From positions 186,001 through 250,000 of the forward strand of contig CAZLGW010000001.1 of NCBI GenBank assembly GCA_964559125.1: a DNA stretch of 64,000 bases, in the 5' to 3' direction. Made by a program: the position numbers and the translations under genes. Position 1 is the first letter of the stretch. Each line of letters begins with the position of its first letter. The notes beneath the pieces are model-generated. The model saw nothing but the letters and a program-made list of their open reading frames with translations. It was not told the DNA's origin and did no database searches. This stretch comes from Ravibacter sp964559125. Lineage in GTDB: Bacteria > Bacteroidota > Bacteroidia > Cytophagales > Spirosomataceae. Positions 42,292-51,661 of this stretch are shown here, piece after piece.

Positions 42292-44184
42292 ATGCACTTC
42301 AGATCAATGTGTAAGACTTTTTTTCTGCCCGTTTTGTTATGGCTTACTGTTTCGTCTGTAAGCGGACAGATGTTTAATGAGCCCCGGCAGATCCAGGCGC
42401 TGTTAAAGCAGTTGGAAGATGAACTTCCCGTTCCTTCGCGGATAGATGTGCTCAACCGGCTCAGCTATGGCTACAGCCAGGCATTCAAGGCCGATAGCGG
42501 GATTTTGTATGCGGAGGAGGCGCTTCTTCTTGCTGAAAAATATCAGTTGCAAAAGGAAATGGCACAATCTCATTATAGCCTGGGGTATGCTATGCAGAAT
42601 CTGGGGATTCATTCGGAAGCGATAGAGGAATTTGAAACCGGGATATCTCTTGCTGCCGGTGCCGGTGACAAATCCCTGACCGGGTGGCTGAAATATGGAA
42701 TCGGGCAGAGTTACTATATGATGAAAGTATATGCAGAGGCGTTGCGCCGGCAGCATCATACGCTGACCTATGCCGAAGAAAACCAGCTTCAGGAAATTAT
42801 CCCTATTGCCAACAATTCGATCGGGAATATATTTCTGTGGCAACGCCAGGCGGATTCTGCCCTGTACTATTTTACCCGTGGTTTGGAGGCGGCCAGGCTC
42901 TTCCGCAACGAATTTATGACGGTGGTAAGCTATAAAAACCTGGGAAGGGTTTACCTTTCACAACATGATCATGAAAACGGTTTCCGGGTTCTCCGGAAAT
43001 CTATTGAAATAGGGGGAAACAGTAAATCCGAACATACCAGAACCGCTTTGACTCAGAGCTACGAATGTATGGCAATTTATGAGTATGAGCGCGGGAATTA
43101 CGATAAATGTATTGAATATGCCGGCAAGTCGCTGGAATTGTCGAAAGAGTTCCAGACTATAGAAGATATGTACGACGTCTCACAGGTATTATATAAGGCG
43201 CATAGGGCAAAAGGTAATGCAACCGGTGCGCTGACTTACCTGGAATTGAGTCAGCAGATCCATGAAACGATGTATAAGCGGCTGGAGGTGATCAACCGGC
43301 AGGCACTCGAAAACCGGTTGCAGATTACCCGGCAGAGGGCAAATATCAATTTGCTTTCAGAGATAAATACGAGAAAGGAGCAGCAGCAGTATTGGCTGAT
43401 CCTGGGACTGGCCTTCAGCCTGCTGGCCGGTATCTGGCTGTTCTGGCTTTACAGGCTGGTGGGGAAGCAAAAAGAGATCATAAAGGCGAATAACCTGCAA
43501 CTGGAACAGAAAGTAATAGAACGTACAGGCGAGCTTGAACTGGCATATAATGAAGTGGAGACCGCCCTGACCAAAGGCCAGACGATCGAGCGAAAACGTA
43601 TTGCCGCCGATATCCACGATCACCTCGGAGGGATCCTTTCTTCAGCATCTATCGGTATGGAGCTGATCGATCAGAAAGGGTTGTCTGACCGTGAAAAGCA
43701 GATCCTGAACAATATCAGGAACCAGATACATGACGCGTATGACGAAATAAGGCTTCTGTCCCATAATCTGAAACCGGATGTGGTTGAAAAGGAAGGTATC
43801 AGGGTGGCTATTGACAGAATGGCCCAGAGAATAAGCCTGCTGCATAACATAAGAGTTGTCCGGGATATAAGGTATACGAGCGTTTTGTCGAAGACACTTG
43901 AGTATAATTTATACTTTGTATTGATGGAGCTTCTCAATAACATCATCAAGCATGCCGGGGCCACGCAGATTGACATTTCCATTGATGAGACCCGAAACGG
44001 GCTGCTGCAGTTACAGATAGAGGACAACGGCAGGGGATTTGCTGAAACCGGCGAAAATAAACGGGATGGAATCGGGTTAACGAACATAGCCGAACGGCTG
44101 GCCCAGGTCAATGGTACGATAGAGTATACTTCCGAGAGAGGCAAAACTGTTTTTTTGATAGAAATCCCGTTAGTCAGGCGTTAG
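42292..44184 (+). CDS. TPR-repeat sensor histidine kinase (HisKA_3-like type)
   Basis: A 630-residue kinase. A signal peptide (FFLPVLLWLTVSSVSGQ) leads to a periplasmic region of TPR repeats (about 40-340), for instance AQSHYSLGYAMQNLGIHSEAIEEFETGI and YECMAIYEYERGNYDKCIEYAGKSL. One helix follows (YWLILGLAFSLLAGIWLFWLY), then a coiled coil and the phospho-acceptor His442 in RKRIAADIHDHLGGIL. The HATPase has ELLNNIIKHAGATQIDI, DNGRGF and GIGLTNIAERL. Partners of this kinase type are NarL/LuxR regulators such as the one at 38915-39541. The 267-bp gap upstream (42025-42291) carries divergent promoters I cannot define. Confidence 0.88.
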   Translation: MHFRSMCKTFFLPVLLWLTVSSVSGQMFNEPRQIQALLKQLEDELPVPSRIDVLNRLSYGYSQAFKADSGILYAEEALLLAEKYQLQKEMAQSHYSLGYAMQNLGIHSEAIEEFETGISLAAGAGDKSLTGWLKYGIGQSYYMMKVYAEALRRQHHTLTYAEENQLQEIIPIANNSIGNIFLWQRQADSALYYFTRGLEAARLFRNEFMTVVSYKNLGRVYLSQHDHENGFRVLRKSIEIGGNSKSEHTRTALTQSYECMAIYEYERGNYDKCIEYAGKSLELSKEFQTIEDMYDVSQVLYKAHRAKGNATGALTYLELSQQIHETMYKRLEVINRQALENRLQITRQRANINLLSEINTRKEQQQYWLILGLAFSLLAGIWLFWLYRLVGKQKEIIKANNLQLEQKVIERTGELELAYNEVETALTKGQTIERKRIAADIHDHLGGILSSASIGMELIDQKGLSDREKQILNNIRNQIHDAYDEIRLLSHNLKPDVVEKEGIRVAIDRMAQRISLLHNIRVVRDIRYTSVLSKTLEYNLYFVLMELLNNIIKHAGATQIDISIDETRNGLLQLQIEDNGRGFAETGENKRDGIGLTNIAERLAQVNGTIEYTSERGKTVFLIEIPLVRR

Positions 44185-44267
44185 CACAGAATGCGATATG
44201 AGAATTTACAAGGCGAATAAAAAAGGATATTTCAGGTTTCTTATGTTCGGCATAGCCCTTTTGCCGG

Positions 44268-45716
44268 TCATTTATAGGTGATACCCAGGTCGTTGTTTCT
44301 TATATCCTTCAATTTGCGTTTCAGCTCTTCTTTGAAATGTTCTACAGTCGATTTGTACCGGGGATTCATCGCCAGGTTGTTAAACTGCTTGCTGTCGTGC
44401 TCCATGTCAAACAATTCCGTTCCCCCGGAGCCGTCTTCGCCATATTGGATATAGGCCCATTTTTCGGAACGGATCAGGAAAGAAAACTTGTCATTCCTGC
44501 TTGAAACCGAGAAGGCATAAGGCCGGACTTCCTTTTGGGGATCGTCGAGGAGTGCGGCCAGGTTTTTGCCTTGCAGGTGCTGCGACGGGTTCAGGCCGGC
44601 AAGACCCGCCACGGTAGGATACAAGTCGAGCAGTTCCGCAAAAGAATGGCATACCGCAGGCTTTTTTCCGGGCACTTTAATGATAAGCGGCACCCTGGCG
44701 GATTCTTCTTTCAGGCTTACCTTCATCCAGAAGCGGTGCTCGCCCAGGTGAAACCCGTGGTCGGATGTGAATATCACGATGGTATTGTCCTCGAGCCCTT
44801 CGTCCCGGAGCGCCTGGAGGACCTTGCCCACCTGGGCGTCCATGAAAGAAACCGACGCGTAATACCCGGCGATAGCTTTCTTTTCCTGTTCCTCGGACAT
44901 TTGCGCGTTCAGGCTGGTCACGTAATTGATTCCCTGCTGAGGGATGTCGTCCCAGTCGTTCAAAACCTGTGGCGGCAGGACCATCTGGTTGTGTGGGTAT
45001 GGTTCGAAATATTTTTTGGGAGCTACAAAGGGCACGTGCGGCCTCACGAATCCTACAGCCAGGAAAAAGGGCTCGTTCTTATGCTTCCTGATCAGCTCGA
45101 CGGCTTTTTGAGCGGTCTTCCCGTCGGCATGGACCAGGTCGTCGCCGTCGGCCTGCACGATTGTCATCACATTCCCGCCCTTCCGTTCGATCGTACCGTA
45201 CGGGTTGTTCTGCACCAACTCGGCTTTGCCGGGCGTCTGCCACTCCGCCGCCTGGCTGTTGAACGTCTCGTTCCAGGAATCGGCGTCGTCGGTACCGTCA
45301 CCTCCGCTTTCGATGTGCGTCGGTATCCCCATATGGAAGATCTTACTAACCCGCGCCGTATAATAACCGTTTTCCTTAAAAAGCTGCGGCCAGGATTTCC
45401 TGCCGGGCCCCACTTTATCCCTTCCGCTGACATAGCCGAAGGTTTCTGTGGCATGAGGATAATAGCCAAACAGGAGCGAGGCGCGGGACGGGCCGCAGAC
45501 GGGAAACTGGCAATATGCCCTTGAAAACCGGGTACCTTCCGCGGCAAGCCGGTCTATGTTGGGGGTATGGCACACCTGGTTTTCATACCCGGAAACCGCG
45601 GTGGTGGTCAGATCATCAGAGATGATGAATAGTACATTAGGTTTATTTTTCTGCTGCGCAATCGTGACTGCCGGTAGAAAAAGCATCGCTACAGCGAATT
45701 TCAATTTATTCATCAT
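44268..45716 (-). CDS. Secreted sulfatase, iduronate-2-sulfatase-like (paralogue A)
   Basis: A 482-residue S1-family sulfatase with signal peptide MNKLKFAVAMLFLPAVTIAQ. Metal ligands lie in FIISDDLTT; the formylglycine Cys74 is in VCGPSRASLLFGYYP, a perfect CxPSR motif. SKIFHMG, FVRPHVPFVAPKKYF and IFTSDHGFHLGEHRFWMK are typical of iduronate-2-sulfatase relatives. It would remove sulfate esters from a glycan in the periplasm. Its ATG overlaps the upstream stop by 4 bp (45713-45716). It closely resembles the product of 48475-49932. No sulfatase-maturing enzyme is in the window. Confidence 0.9.
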   Translation of the reverse strand: MMNKLKFAVAMLFLPAVTIAQQKNKPNVLFIISDDLTTTAVSGYENQVCHTPNIDRLAAEGTRFSRAYCQFPVCGPSRASLLFGYYPHATETFGYVSGRDKVGPGRKSWPQLFKENGYYTARVSKIFHMGIPTHIESGGDGTDDADSWNETFNSQAAEWQTPGKAELVQNNPYGTIERKGGNVMTIVQADGDDLVHADGKTAQKAVELIRKHKNEPFFLAVGFVRPHVPFVAPKKYFEPYPHNQMVLPPQVLNDWDDIPQQGINYVTSLNAQMSEEQEKKAIAGYYASVSFMDAQVGKVLQALRDEGLEDNTIVIFTSDHGFHLGEHRFWMKVSLKEESARVPLIIKVPGKKPAVCHSFAELLDLYPTVAGLAGLNPSQHLQGKNLAALLDDPQKEVRPYAFSVSSRNDKFSFLIRSEKWAYIQYGEDGSGGTELFDMEHDSKQFNNLAMNPRYKSTVEHFKEELKRKLKDIRNNDLGITYK

Positions 45717-47119
45717 CTGCTGTTAGAAAGTTCCTCACTTTTTAGATTGAACATTTTCTCGATTAGCCCGACTTTTTCCGGATAAAGTCCGGCAAGGTCT
45801 TTAGTTTCCGAAATATCGTTGTTAAGGTCAAAAAGTGACCATGCTGAAGACGGCTTTTCTCGTACAATTTTCCAGTTTTGAAACCTGAAGGCTGCGTGAT
45901 CCCGATACTTAAAATAAAAAGATTCATGCGGGCTTTCGGTAGTTTTACCGGTCAGAACAGGAATGGGATCCTTCCCGTCAAAAGCGATATCTTCAGGTAG
46001 TTTTGCTTCGGCTAACCTGACGCAGGCCTGAAGGATATCAGGAGACCAGAGGGGCGTATTAGTCACCGATCCTTCCTTTATTTTTCCCGGCCAGACGGCA
46101 AAGGCCACAACCCTTAGTCCTCCTTCCCAGCAAGTTACGCCGCCGCTCCTCAACGGCAGGTTACTGGACACCTCCAGTCCTCTTTCGGGAAGCATAAAGG
46201 CGCCGTTATCAGAATAAAGAAATACAAAAGTATTTTCTGAAATATTCAGTGATTCAAGGGTATGCATCACTCTCCCTATCGCACTATCGAGAGCTGTTAC
46301 AACGGCGCGGTATCGCTTTTTTTTGTCTTTTTCCCCGGGAGACAGCCCGTATGTATGGAACGCCCAATCGGGCGCCTGCCATTCCGGTTCTTCACCCGGT
46401 TTCTGGTTTCCGGGACTTGGAAAATGTGGTGCGTTAAACGGGAGATATACAAACCAGGGTTTATCTTTTGCGCTGTTTTTTTCAATAAACCGGATCGCAG
46501 TATTTGCAAAAAGGTCGGTACTGTACTCTCCATCCCTGAATACTTCCTCCGTATTTTCAAATAAATCATGCTTTCCCTGGTAGATATGAGTGTAATAGTC
46601 AATGTTGCCGGAAGCATGTCCCAGGTATTCGTCAAATCCGCGTTCGGTGGGCCTGGAGCCGGGGGCAAACCCGATATTCCATTTTCCGAAGCAGCCTGTA
46701 GCGTAATTGTGAGAACTGGTTTTAAGTATTTCCGGTATAAGAATCTCCGATTGGCGCAACCCTACACCATAATTACCTTTGATACCCGGGAGCTGCTCTT
46801 CCAGTTTATTTCGCTGGGGAATTCTCCCCGTTAGCAGGGCGCCCCGGGAAACCGTACAAGTAGGTGACGCAGTATAAAAACCGGTTAGACGCGCTCCCCG
46901 CTCTGCTATCCTGTCAAGATGCGGAGTTATTATCCCGGAGTTCGGCTGGTAGGATCTCAAATCTCCATATCCAAGGTTATCAACGGTGATGATAAGAATA
47001 TTAGGGGGCTTATCTGCGGCTGTCAATGTACAATTCAGGAACAGGAGTACTGATCCTAAAAGCAAAAGAGAATTCTTTGCCCTGTCTTTCCGGTGCTCAT
47101 CTCTGGAGTAGCTTTCCAT
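45713..47119 (-). CDS. Secreted sulfatase with variant active-site motifs (paralogue B)
   Basis: A 468-residue arylsulfatase-type protein. A basic N-terminus precedes hydrophobic LLLLGSVLLFLNCTLTAA, a plausible signal peptide. The metal motif reads ITVDNLGYGDL (Asn where most have a second Asp). The modification site is PTCTVSRGALLTGR, with Cys88 but Val in place of the usual Pro or Ala of C-x-P/A-S-R. Downstream blocks are normal: GCFGKWNIGF, PWFVYLPFNAPHFPSPG and VFLYSDNGAFM. It may still be matured, but this motif deviates from the known recognition sequence. Confidence 0.82.
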   Translation of the reverse strand: MESYSRDEHRKDRAKNSLLLLGSVLLFLNCTLTAADKPPNILIITVDNLGYGDLRSYQPNSGIITPHLDRIAERGARLTGFYTASPTCTVSRGALLTGRIPQRNKLEEQLPGIKGNYGVGLRQSEILIPEILKTSSHNYATGCFGKWNIGFAPGSRPTERGFDEYLGHASGNIDYYTHIYQGKHDLFENTEEVFRDGEYSTDLFANTAIRFIEKNSAKDKPWFVYLPFNAPHFPSPGNQKPGEEPEWQAPDWAFHTYGLSPGEKDKKKRYRAVVTALDSAIGRVMHTLESLNISENTFVFLYSDNGAFMLPERGLEVSSNLPLRSGGVTCWEGGLRVVAFAVWPGKIKEGSVTNTPLWSPDILQACVRLAEAKLPEDIAFDGKDPIPVLTGKTTESPHESFYFKYRDHAAFRFQNWKIVREKPSSAWSLFDLNNDISETKDLAGLYPEKVGLIEKMFNLKSEELSNSR

Positions 47120-47155
47120 ATTACAAAGTCCTTTTTGAAAACCAGTACCTCCTGT

Positions 47156-48454
47156 CTATTGGTACATTCTTTTGATTACCTGCTGAAGTTTGCCGACCTT
47201 CTTCCTGTCGGCCCGGGTGAGCTGCTTCTCAGACAGCGGCATTTTTTCATCGCGGTCTCTGTCGAGGTCAAAGATCTCACCGGTCGAATATACCTTCCAC
47301 CGGGTATCCAGCGCAAAAGTTTTCGGCACACGATTCCCCCAATTGGGATCATAGTGACAGAAAACCCACTCTCGCTCCTTCGACCTGTCGCCAGACAGCA
47401 ACGGATAAAAACTGACCCCGTCGAGCCCGGGATAAGCATCAGGCGCCGAACCGGCTGCATGGAGAAAAGTGGGGACAAAATCGGTAAAGTCTATCAGAGA
47501 GGAAGAAACGGCGCCGGGCGCAACGCGACCTTTCCAGCTGACCAGCATCGGCGCATGGATACCTCCGTCGGTTGTTATGCCTTTTTCCCCTTTCCGTTCC
47601 ACTCCGTTCGCTTCAAAAGTAATGTTTGCGTCGGTGCCGTTGTCTCCAATGAAAATGACGATCGTATTTTCAAGCAGGCCCAATCCTTCCAGCTTATTTA
47701 CTACGTTTCCTACGAGATGGTCCATGTATCTGACCATATCGGTAAAGTATTTCGGATCTTCCCTGCCGCTTTCCGCGAAGTCATCCGAAAATGGCGTCGG
47801 CTCGAATGGTGCGTGCGTGAGGCACATAGGGTAGTACAGGAAAAACGGCTCATCTTTATGCTTTTCGATAAACGATAAGGCAAACCGGTTGAATACGTCA
47901 GGCCCGTATTGCCCTTCGAGGGTAACAGAACTGCCGGTATCTGTATAAACGGTCGGGTTTTTATAACGGGAGCCAAGGGTATCGACCTGCCAGAGACAGA
48001 ATTCATCAAATCCAGCGTCTGCTGGCAGCGTACCGGTTTTCCCTCCGGCCAACTGCCGTTGCCGTTCGTTTCCGTAGAGCTGCCATTTCCCGGTAATACC
48101 GGTTTTGTATCCCTGCTGCCGCATTATATCCCCGAAAGTAGTTTCATTAGGGTCAAGTAGCCCGAACCCTATGTAGTTCCGGTGGTTGTATTTCCCGGTC
48201 ATCAACTGCACGCGGGAAGGCGTACAAAGGGGGGTAGAATAGCACCGTTCAAATTTCATCCCGGAATCCGAAAGGTGGTCCAGATGAGGCGTGAGCTTTG
48301 CTTTATTTCCGTAGCACCCCAGCATTTCATAGCCGAGATCGTCCGCCATGATAAGGATAATATTCGGTTTTCGCTCTGCGGAAAAGCCGGGGGCGGCTCC
48401 CGTCAGAAAGGCAGTGGAAAATACGGACAGGATGAATACAAGCGCTTTTCTCAT
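47156..48454 (-). CDS. Secreted sulfatase (paralogue C)
   Basis: A 432-residue S1 sulfatase with signal peptide MRKALVFILSVFSTAFLTGAA. Active-site landmarks are ILIMADDLGYEMLGCYG (two metal Asp), the formylglycine Cys77 in LCTPSRVQLMTGKYNHRNY, GITGKWQLYGNERQR, YPMCLTHAPFEPTPF and IFIGDNGTDANIT. It belongs to another subfamily than A and A'. The downstream gene starts 36 bp away and the upstream stop is 20 bp away, so it is inside the polysaccharide utilisation operon. Confidence 0.9.
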   Translation of the reverse strand: MRKALVFILSVFSTAFLTGAAPGFSAERKPNIILIMADDLGYEMLGCYGNKAKLTPHLDHLSDSGMKFERCYSTPLCTPSRVQLMTGKYNHRNYIGFGLLDPNETTFGDIMRQQGYKTGITGKWQLYGNERQRQLAGGKTGTLPADAGFDEFCLWQVDTLGSRYKNPTVYTDTGSSVTLEGQYGPDVFNRFALSFIEKHKDEPFFLYYPMCLTHAPFEPTPFSDDFAESGREDPKYFTDMVRYMDHLVGNVVNKLEGLGLLENTIVIFIGDNGTDANITFEANGVERKGEKGITTDGGIHAPMLVSWKGRVAPGAVSSSLIDFTDFVPTFLHAAGSAPDAYPGLDGVSFYPLLSGDRSKEREWVFCHYDPNWGNRVPKTFALDTRWKVYSTGEIFDLDRDRDEKMPLSEKQLTRADRKKVGKLQQVIKRMYQ

Positions 48455-48474
48455 GGTCGTTTACTACGGTGATT

Positions 48475-49932
48475 TTACTTCTCCTGGTAGCTGATACCCA
48501 GGTCGTTTGTCCGGACTTCCTTAAGCTTGCGTTTCAGCTCTTCTCTGAATTCGTCTACGACCGTTTTATACCGGGGATGCATAGCGAGATTGTTAAATTG
48601 TTTACTGTCGTGCTCCATGTCAAACAATTCCACTCCCTCAGAACCATCTTCCCCATATTGGGTAAAGGCCCATTTTGGGGTACGGATCAGAAAGGAGAAT
48701 TTGTTTCTCCAGGCCGAGACAGAAAAAGCATACGGGCGTACTTCCTTTTGAGGGTCGTCGAACAGCCCGGCCAGGCTTTTCCCCTGCAGGTGTGGCGAGG
48801 GGGGCAACCCGGCCAGATCAGCCACAGTAGGATACAGATCCAGCAGCTCGGCCAGCGAATGGCAAACTGCCGGCTTTTTCCCGGGCACTTTGATAATCAG
48901 CGGCACGCGGGCCGACTCCTCTTTCAGGCTTACCTTCATCCAGAAGCGGTGCTCGCCCAGGTGAAAGCCGTGATCGGAGGTAAATATCACGATGGTATTG
49001 TCTTCGAGACCTTCGTCGCGGAGGGCCTGAAGTACCTTTCCCAACTGGTCATCCAGGAATGCAGTCGAGGCATAATAAGCAGCTACGGCCTTTTTCTCCT
49101 GTTCTTCCGACATCTGGCCATTCACGCTGGTCACGTAGTTGATCCCTTGTTCCGGGATATCGTCCCAGTCGTTCATAACCTGGGGCGGCAGCACCATTTG
49201 CTCGTGGGGATAAGTGTCGAAATACCTTTTGGGCGCTACAAACGGCACATGAGGCCTGAAAAAGCCGACAGCCAGGAAAAACGGTTTGTCTTTGTGCTTC
49301 CCGATCAGCTCCACCGCCGTTTTCGCTGTCTTTCCGTCGACCATCTCCAGGTCGCTCCCTTCAGCCTGTACAATCTGGAGCAGGTTTCCCCTCTTTCGCT
49401 CGATGGTTCCATAGGGGTTGTTCTGTACCAGTTCGGCTTTGCCGGGCGTTTGCCATTCTGCTCCTGCACTGTTAAAAGTTTCGGTCCAGGAGCTTTTGTC
49501 ATCAGCGCCGTCGGTACCGTCGATGAAATCCTGCGACCCCATATGGAAAATCTTGCCTACTCTCGCTGTATAGTAGCCATTTTCCTTGAAAAACTGTGGC
49601 CAGGACTTTCGGTCGGGCCCCACGTTCTCCCTGCCGCTCACATACCCGAAAGTCCCTGTCGCATGAGGATAGTAGCCAAACAGGAGCGATGCCCGGGAAG
49701 GGCCGCATACGGGAAACTGGCAATATGCCCTCGTAAAGCGGGTACCCTCCGAGGCAAGCCGGTCCATATTGGGTGTATGGCACGCCTGGTTTTCATAGCC
49801 GGAGATAGCTGTGGTGGTCAGGTCATCCGAAATAATAAATAGTACATTGGGTTTGTCTTTCTTCTGCGCAGCGGCGAGCGCCGGCAGGAAAAGCATCAGC
49901 AGGACAAATTTTAATTTACTCGTATTCCTCAT
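48475..49932 (-). CDS. Secreted sulfatase, iduronate-2-sulfatase-like (paralogue A')
   Basis: A 485-residue sulfatase with a leader LKFVLLMLFLPALAAAQ. Cys76 in VCGPSRASLLFGYYPHATGT is the formylglycine site. Nearly every block of the 44268-45716 product is repeated here (GRENVGPDRKSWPQFFKENGYYTARVGKIFHMGS, HRFWMKVSLKEESARVPLIIKVPGK), so the two genes are recent paralogues flanking sulfatases B and C. The ATG overlaps the susD stop by one base (49932). Confidence 0.9.
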   Translation of the reverse strand: MRNTSKLKFVLLMLFLPALAAAQKKDKPNVLFIISDDLTTTAISGYENQACHTPNMDRLASEGTRFTRAYCQFPVCGPSRASLLFGYYPHATGTFGYVSGRENVGPDRKSWPQFFKENGYYTARVGKIFHMGSQDFIDGTDGADDKSSWTETFNSAGAEWQTPGKAELVQNNPYGTIERKRGNLLQIVQAEGSDLEMVDGKTAKTAVELIGKHKDKPFFLAVGFFRPHVPFVAPKRYFDTYPHEQMVLPPQVMNDWDDIPEQGINYVTSVNGQMSEEQEKKAVAAYYASTAFLDDQLGKVLQALRDEGLEDNTIVIFTSDHGFHLGEHRFWMKVSLKEESARVPLIIKVPGKKPAVCHSLAELLDLYPTVADLAGLPPSPHLQGKSLAGLFDDPQKEVRPYAFSVSAWRNKFSFLIRTPKWAFTQYGEDGSEGVELFDMEHDSKQFNNLAMHPRYKTVVDEFREELKRKLKEVRTNDLGISYQEK

Positions 49933-51650
49933 TACCAGCCGGGGTTTTGCGACAGATTCGGATTCAATGTTCTTTCCAACTGGGGGATATCATCCAGGTA
50001 ATCACGCTCCGGCCGGAAGCGGTAACCGTCCGGTAGCTGGTTTCTGAAATAGTCGATCAACCCGTCGCCCTGAAGCGGAGGGTTGTAGGAGGGGAACTCG
50101 GAGTTCAGAAAAGGATACCCGTAAAATCGTTTTCCCCGGAACAGCGCATGGGCCGCCCACCTCCGGTAATCGTCCGACCTTCTTCCTTCCAGGGCCAGCT
50201 CTACACGGCGCTCCCTGCGTATCTCGTACAACGCGTCTGATACCTGGTAGCCGTACGATTCGAGATTAGGATCGTCAGATTGGGGCAGTACTTTAAAATC
50301 AGGCATCCCGGCCCTCTGGCGAAGCAGGTTCAATGCGTCGTACGCTACCGTTTGATCGAGCTCGTATTGTGCTTCCGCCAGGTTCAGAAGTACCTCTCCG
50401 TACCTGAAAATGATGTACCCCGTTTCGCTGAACCCTCCCGACTGGTCGCTTCCCGCAGCCCGTGAGTAAGGATTGGAGAATTTTTTCACCTGGAACCCGG
50501 TCGCGCACAGGTTCTCTCCTCCCTGGTCTACAAACGGTTTGTCAAATCGTGAATTGTTGCCGGCTATGCGCAGATCACCCGGTATCCAGACAGTGGCATG
50601 CAGCCTCGGGTCACAGTCAGCCGCAATTTTCTGCAGAAAATCATTGCCTTTGGCATCTTTTGCCGTATTCAGGTAAGGGTAGGGCTGCCCTGTTTTCCCG
50701 AGATAAGAAGTCACCAGGTTCCACGTAACCGCCATCCTCTGGCTACGCACCGTGGTATAAAGCTGCACATTGTTGCCCATATTTTCGGATGAATTCGAGG
50801 CGCTGTACAACAATACTTCATTTACGTTCGACATATTGTCCATTCCGAACAGTGTGTAATAATCCGAGTCCGGATTACCCGTGCTGTAGACACCCCTTAT
50901 GTAATTCCCGTTTATCAGCTGGTTTGCGGCATCTACACAGGCCTGAAAATACTTCTGAGGCTGCGCTCCCGGCGTAGCAAAAGGTGTGCCCTGATGATAT
51001 TTCTGCCAGGTCCCCTCGTACAGCGCTACCCGGGTTTTGAGAGCGAGTGCAGCTTCTTTATTAAGCCGTGTATTGCCTGCCGTACTCCTTGCATCAAGAT
51101 ATTCTATCGCCTTGTCGACATGAGCCAGGATAGAGTCGGCCACCACGTTGCGGGGTGTCCGTGGATTATATAGCTCGTCCGAGCCGGGCTGTAAGCTGGA
51201 AGTATACCACGGGACGTCCCCGTATTGGTTAAGCAGCCGGAAATAAAACCATGCTTTGAAAAAGTGTGCTTCCCCGAGGAAATGCCGGTAGGCCTCTATG
51301 CGGTCCTGCACCTTGCCATAATTATCAAAGAAAAAGTTAATATTCCGTATGTCGATCCAGTCGGAGCTCCATGATCCGGTAGTGATCGTTCTGCCGCCAT
51401 TGAGTATCTGGTCAGGAACTGCGACGATCATGTTGTCGGAAGGAGCATCTTCCATGGGCATCGTACCTGCAGTGCTATGACGGGGTAATTTCGGGTAAAA
51501 CTGGAGTATATACTTTTCGAGGTCGGCCGCAGATTTCCAGTAGTCATCGTTGCTGATCGCGTCCTTCGGGGGGAGCTCCAGGAAATTTTCGCAAGACGAA
51601 TTGGCGAGTAAAAGAAGCAATAAAATGCCTAAATAGATAATTCTTTTCAT
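49932..51650 (-). CDS. SusD/RagB-family outer-membrane glycan-binding lipoprotein
   Basis: A 572-residue SusD homologue. The lipoprotein leader ends LLLLANSSCENFLELPPKDAISNDDYWKS, with Cys20 the lipid site. TPR-like helices (FKAWFYFRLLNQYGDVPWYTSSL, ALALKTRVALYEGTWQKYH) and the C-terminal family block (LAEAQYELDQ, NLLRQRAGMPDF, IRRERRVELALEGRRSDDYRRW) are clear. It captures glycan at the surface for the SusC channel encoded 11 bp upstream. No starch-specific residues are recognised. Confidence 0.93.
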   Translation of the reverse strand: MKRIIYLGILLLLLLANSSCENFLELPPKDAISNDDYWKSAADLEKYILQFYPKLPRHSTAGTMPMEDAPSDNMIVAVPDQILNGGRTITTGSWSSDWIDIRNINFFFDNYGKVQDRIEAYRHFLGEAHFFKAWFYFRLLNQYGDVPWYTSSLQPGSDELYNPRTPRNVVADSILAHVDKAIEYLDARSTAGNTRLNKEAALALKTRVALYEGTWQKYHQGTPFATPGAQPQKYFQACVDAANQLINGNYIRGVYSTGNPDSDYYTLFGMDNMSNVNEVLLYSASNSSENMGNNVQLYTTVRSQRMAVTWNLVTSYLGKTGQPYPYLNTAKDAKGNDFLQKIAADCDPRLHATVWIPGDLRIAGNNSRFDKPFVDQGGENLCATGFQVKKFSNPYSRAAGSDQSGGFSETGYIIFRYGEVLLNLAEAQYELDQTVAYDALNLLRQRAGMPDFKVLPQSDDPNLESYGYQVSDALYEIRRERRVELALEGRRSDDYRRWAAHALFRGKRFYGYPFLNSEFPSYNPPLQGDGLIDYFRNQLPDGYRFRPERDYLDDIPQLERTLNPNLSQNPGW

Positions 51651-51661
51651 CTCAATTACGA

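Noticed and set aside
44535..45524. Plus-strand frame of 329 codons opposite sulfatase A
   Set aside because: Antisense shadow of a conserved sulfatase. A similar long frame at 48469-49842 lies opposite the paralogue, as expected when both sense genes are related.
48469..49842. Plus-strand frame of 457 codons opposite sulfatase A'
   Set aside because: The opposite strand encodes an intact sulfatase with all active-site motifs; this frame has none and mirrors the one opposite paralogue A.
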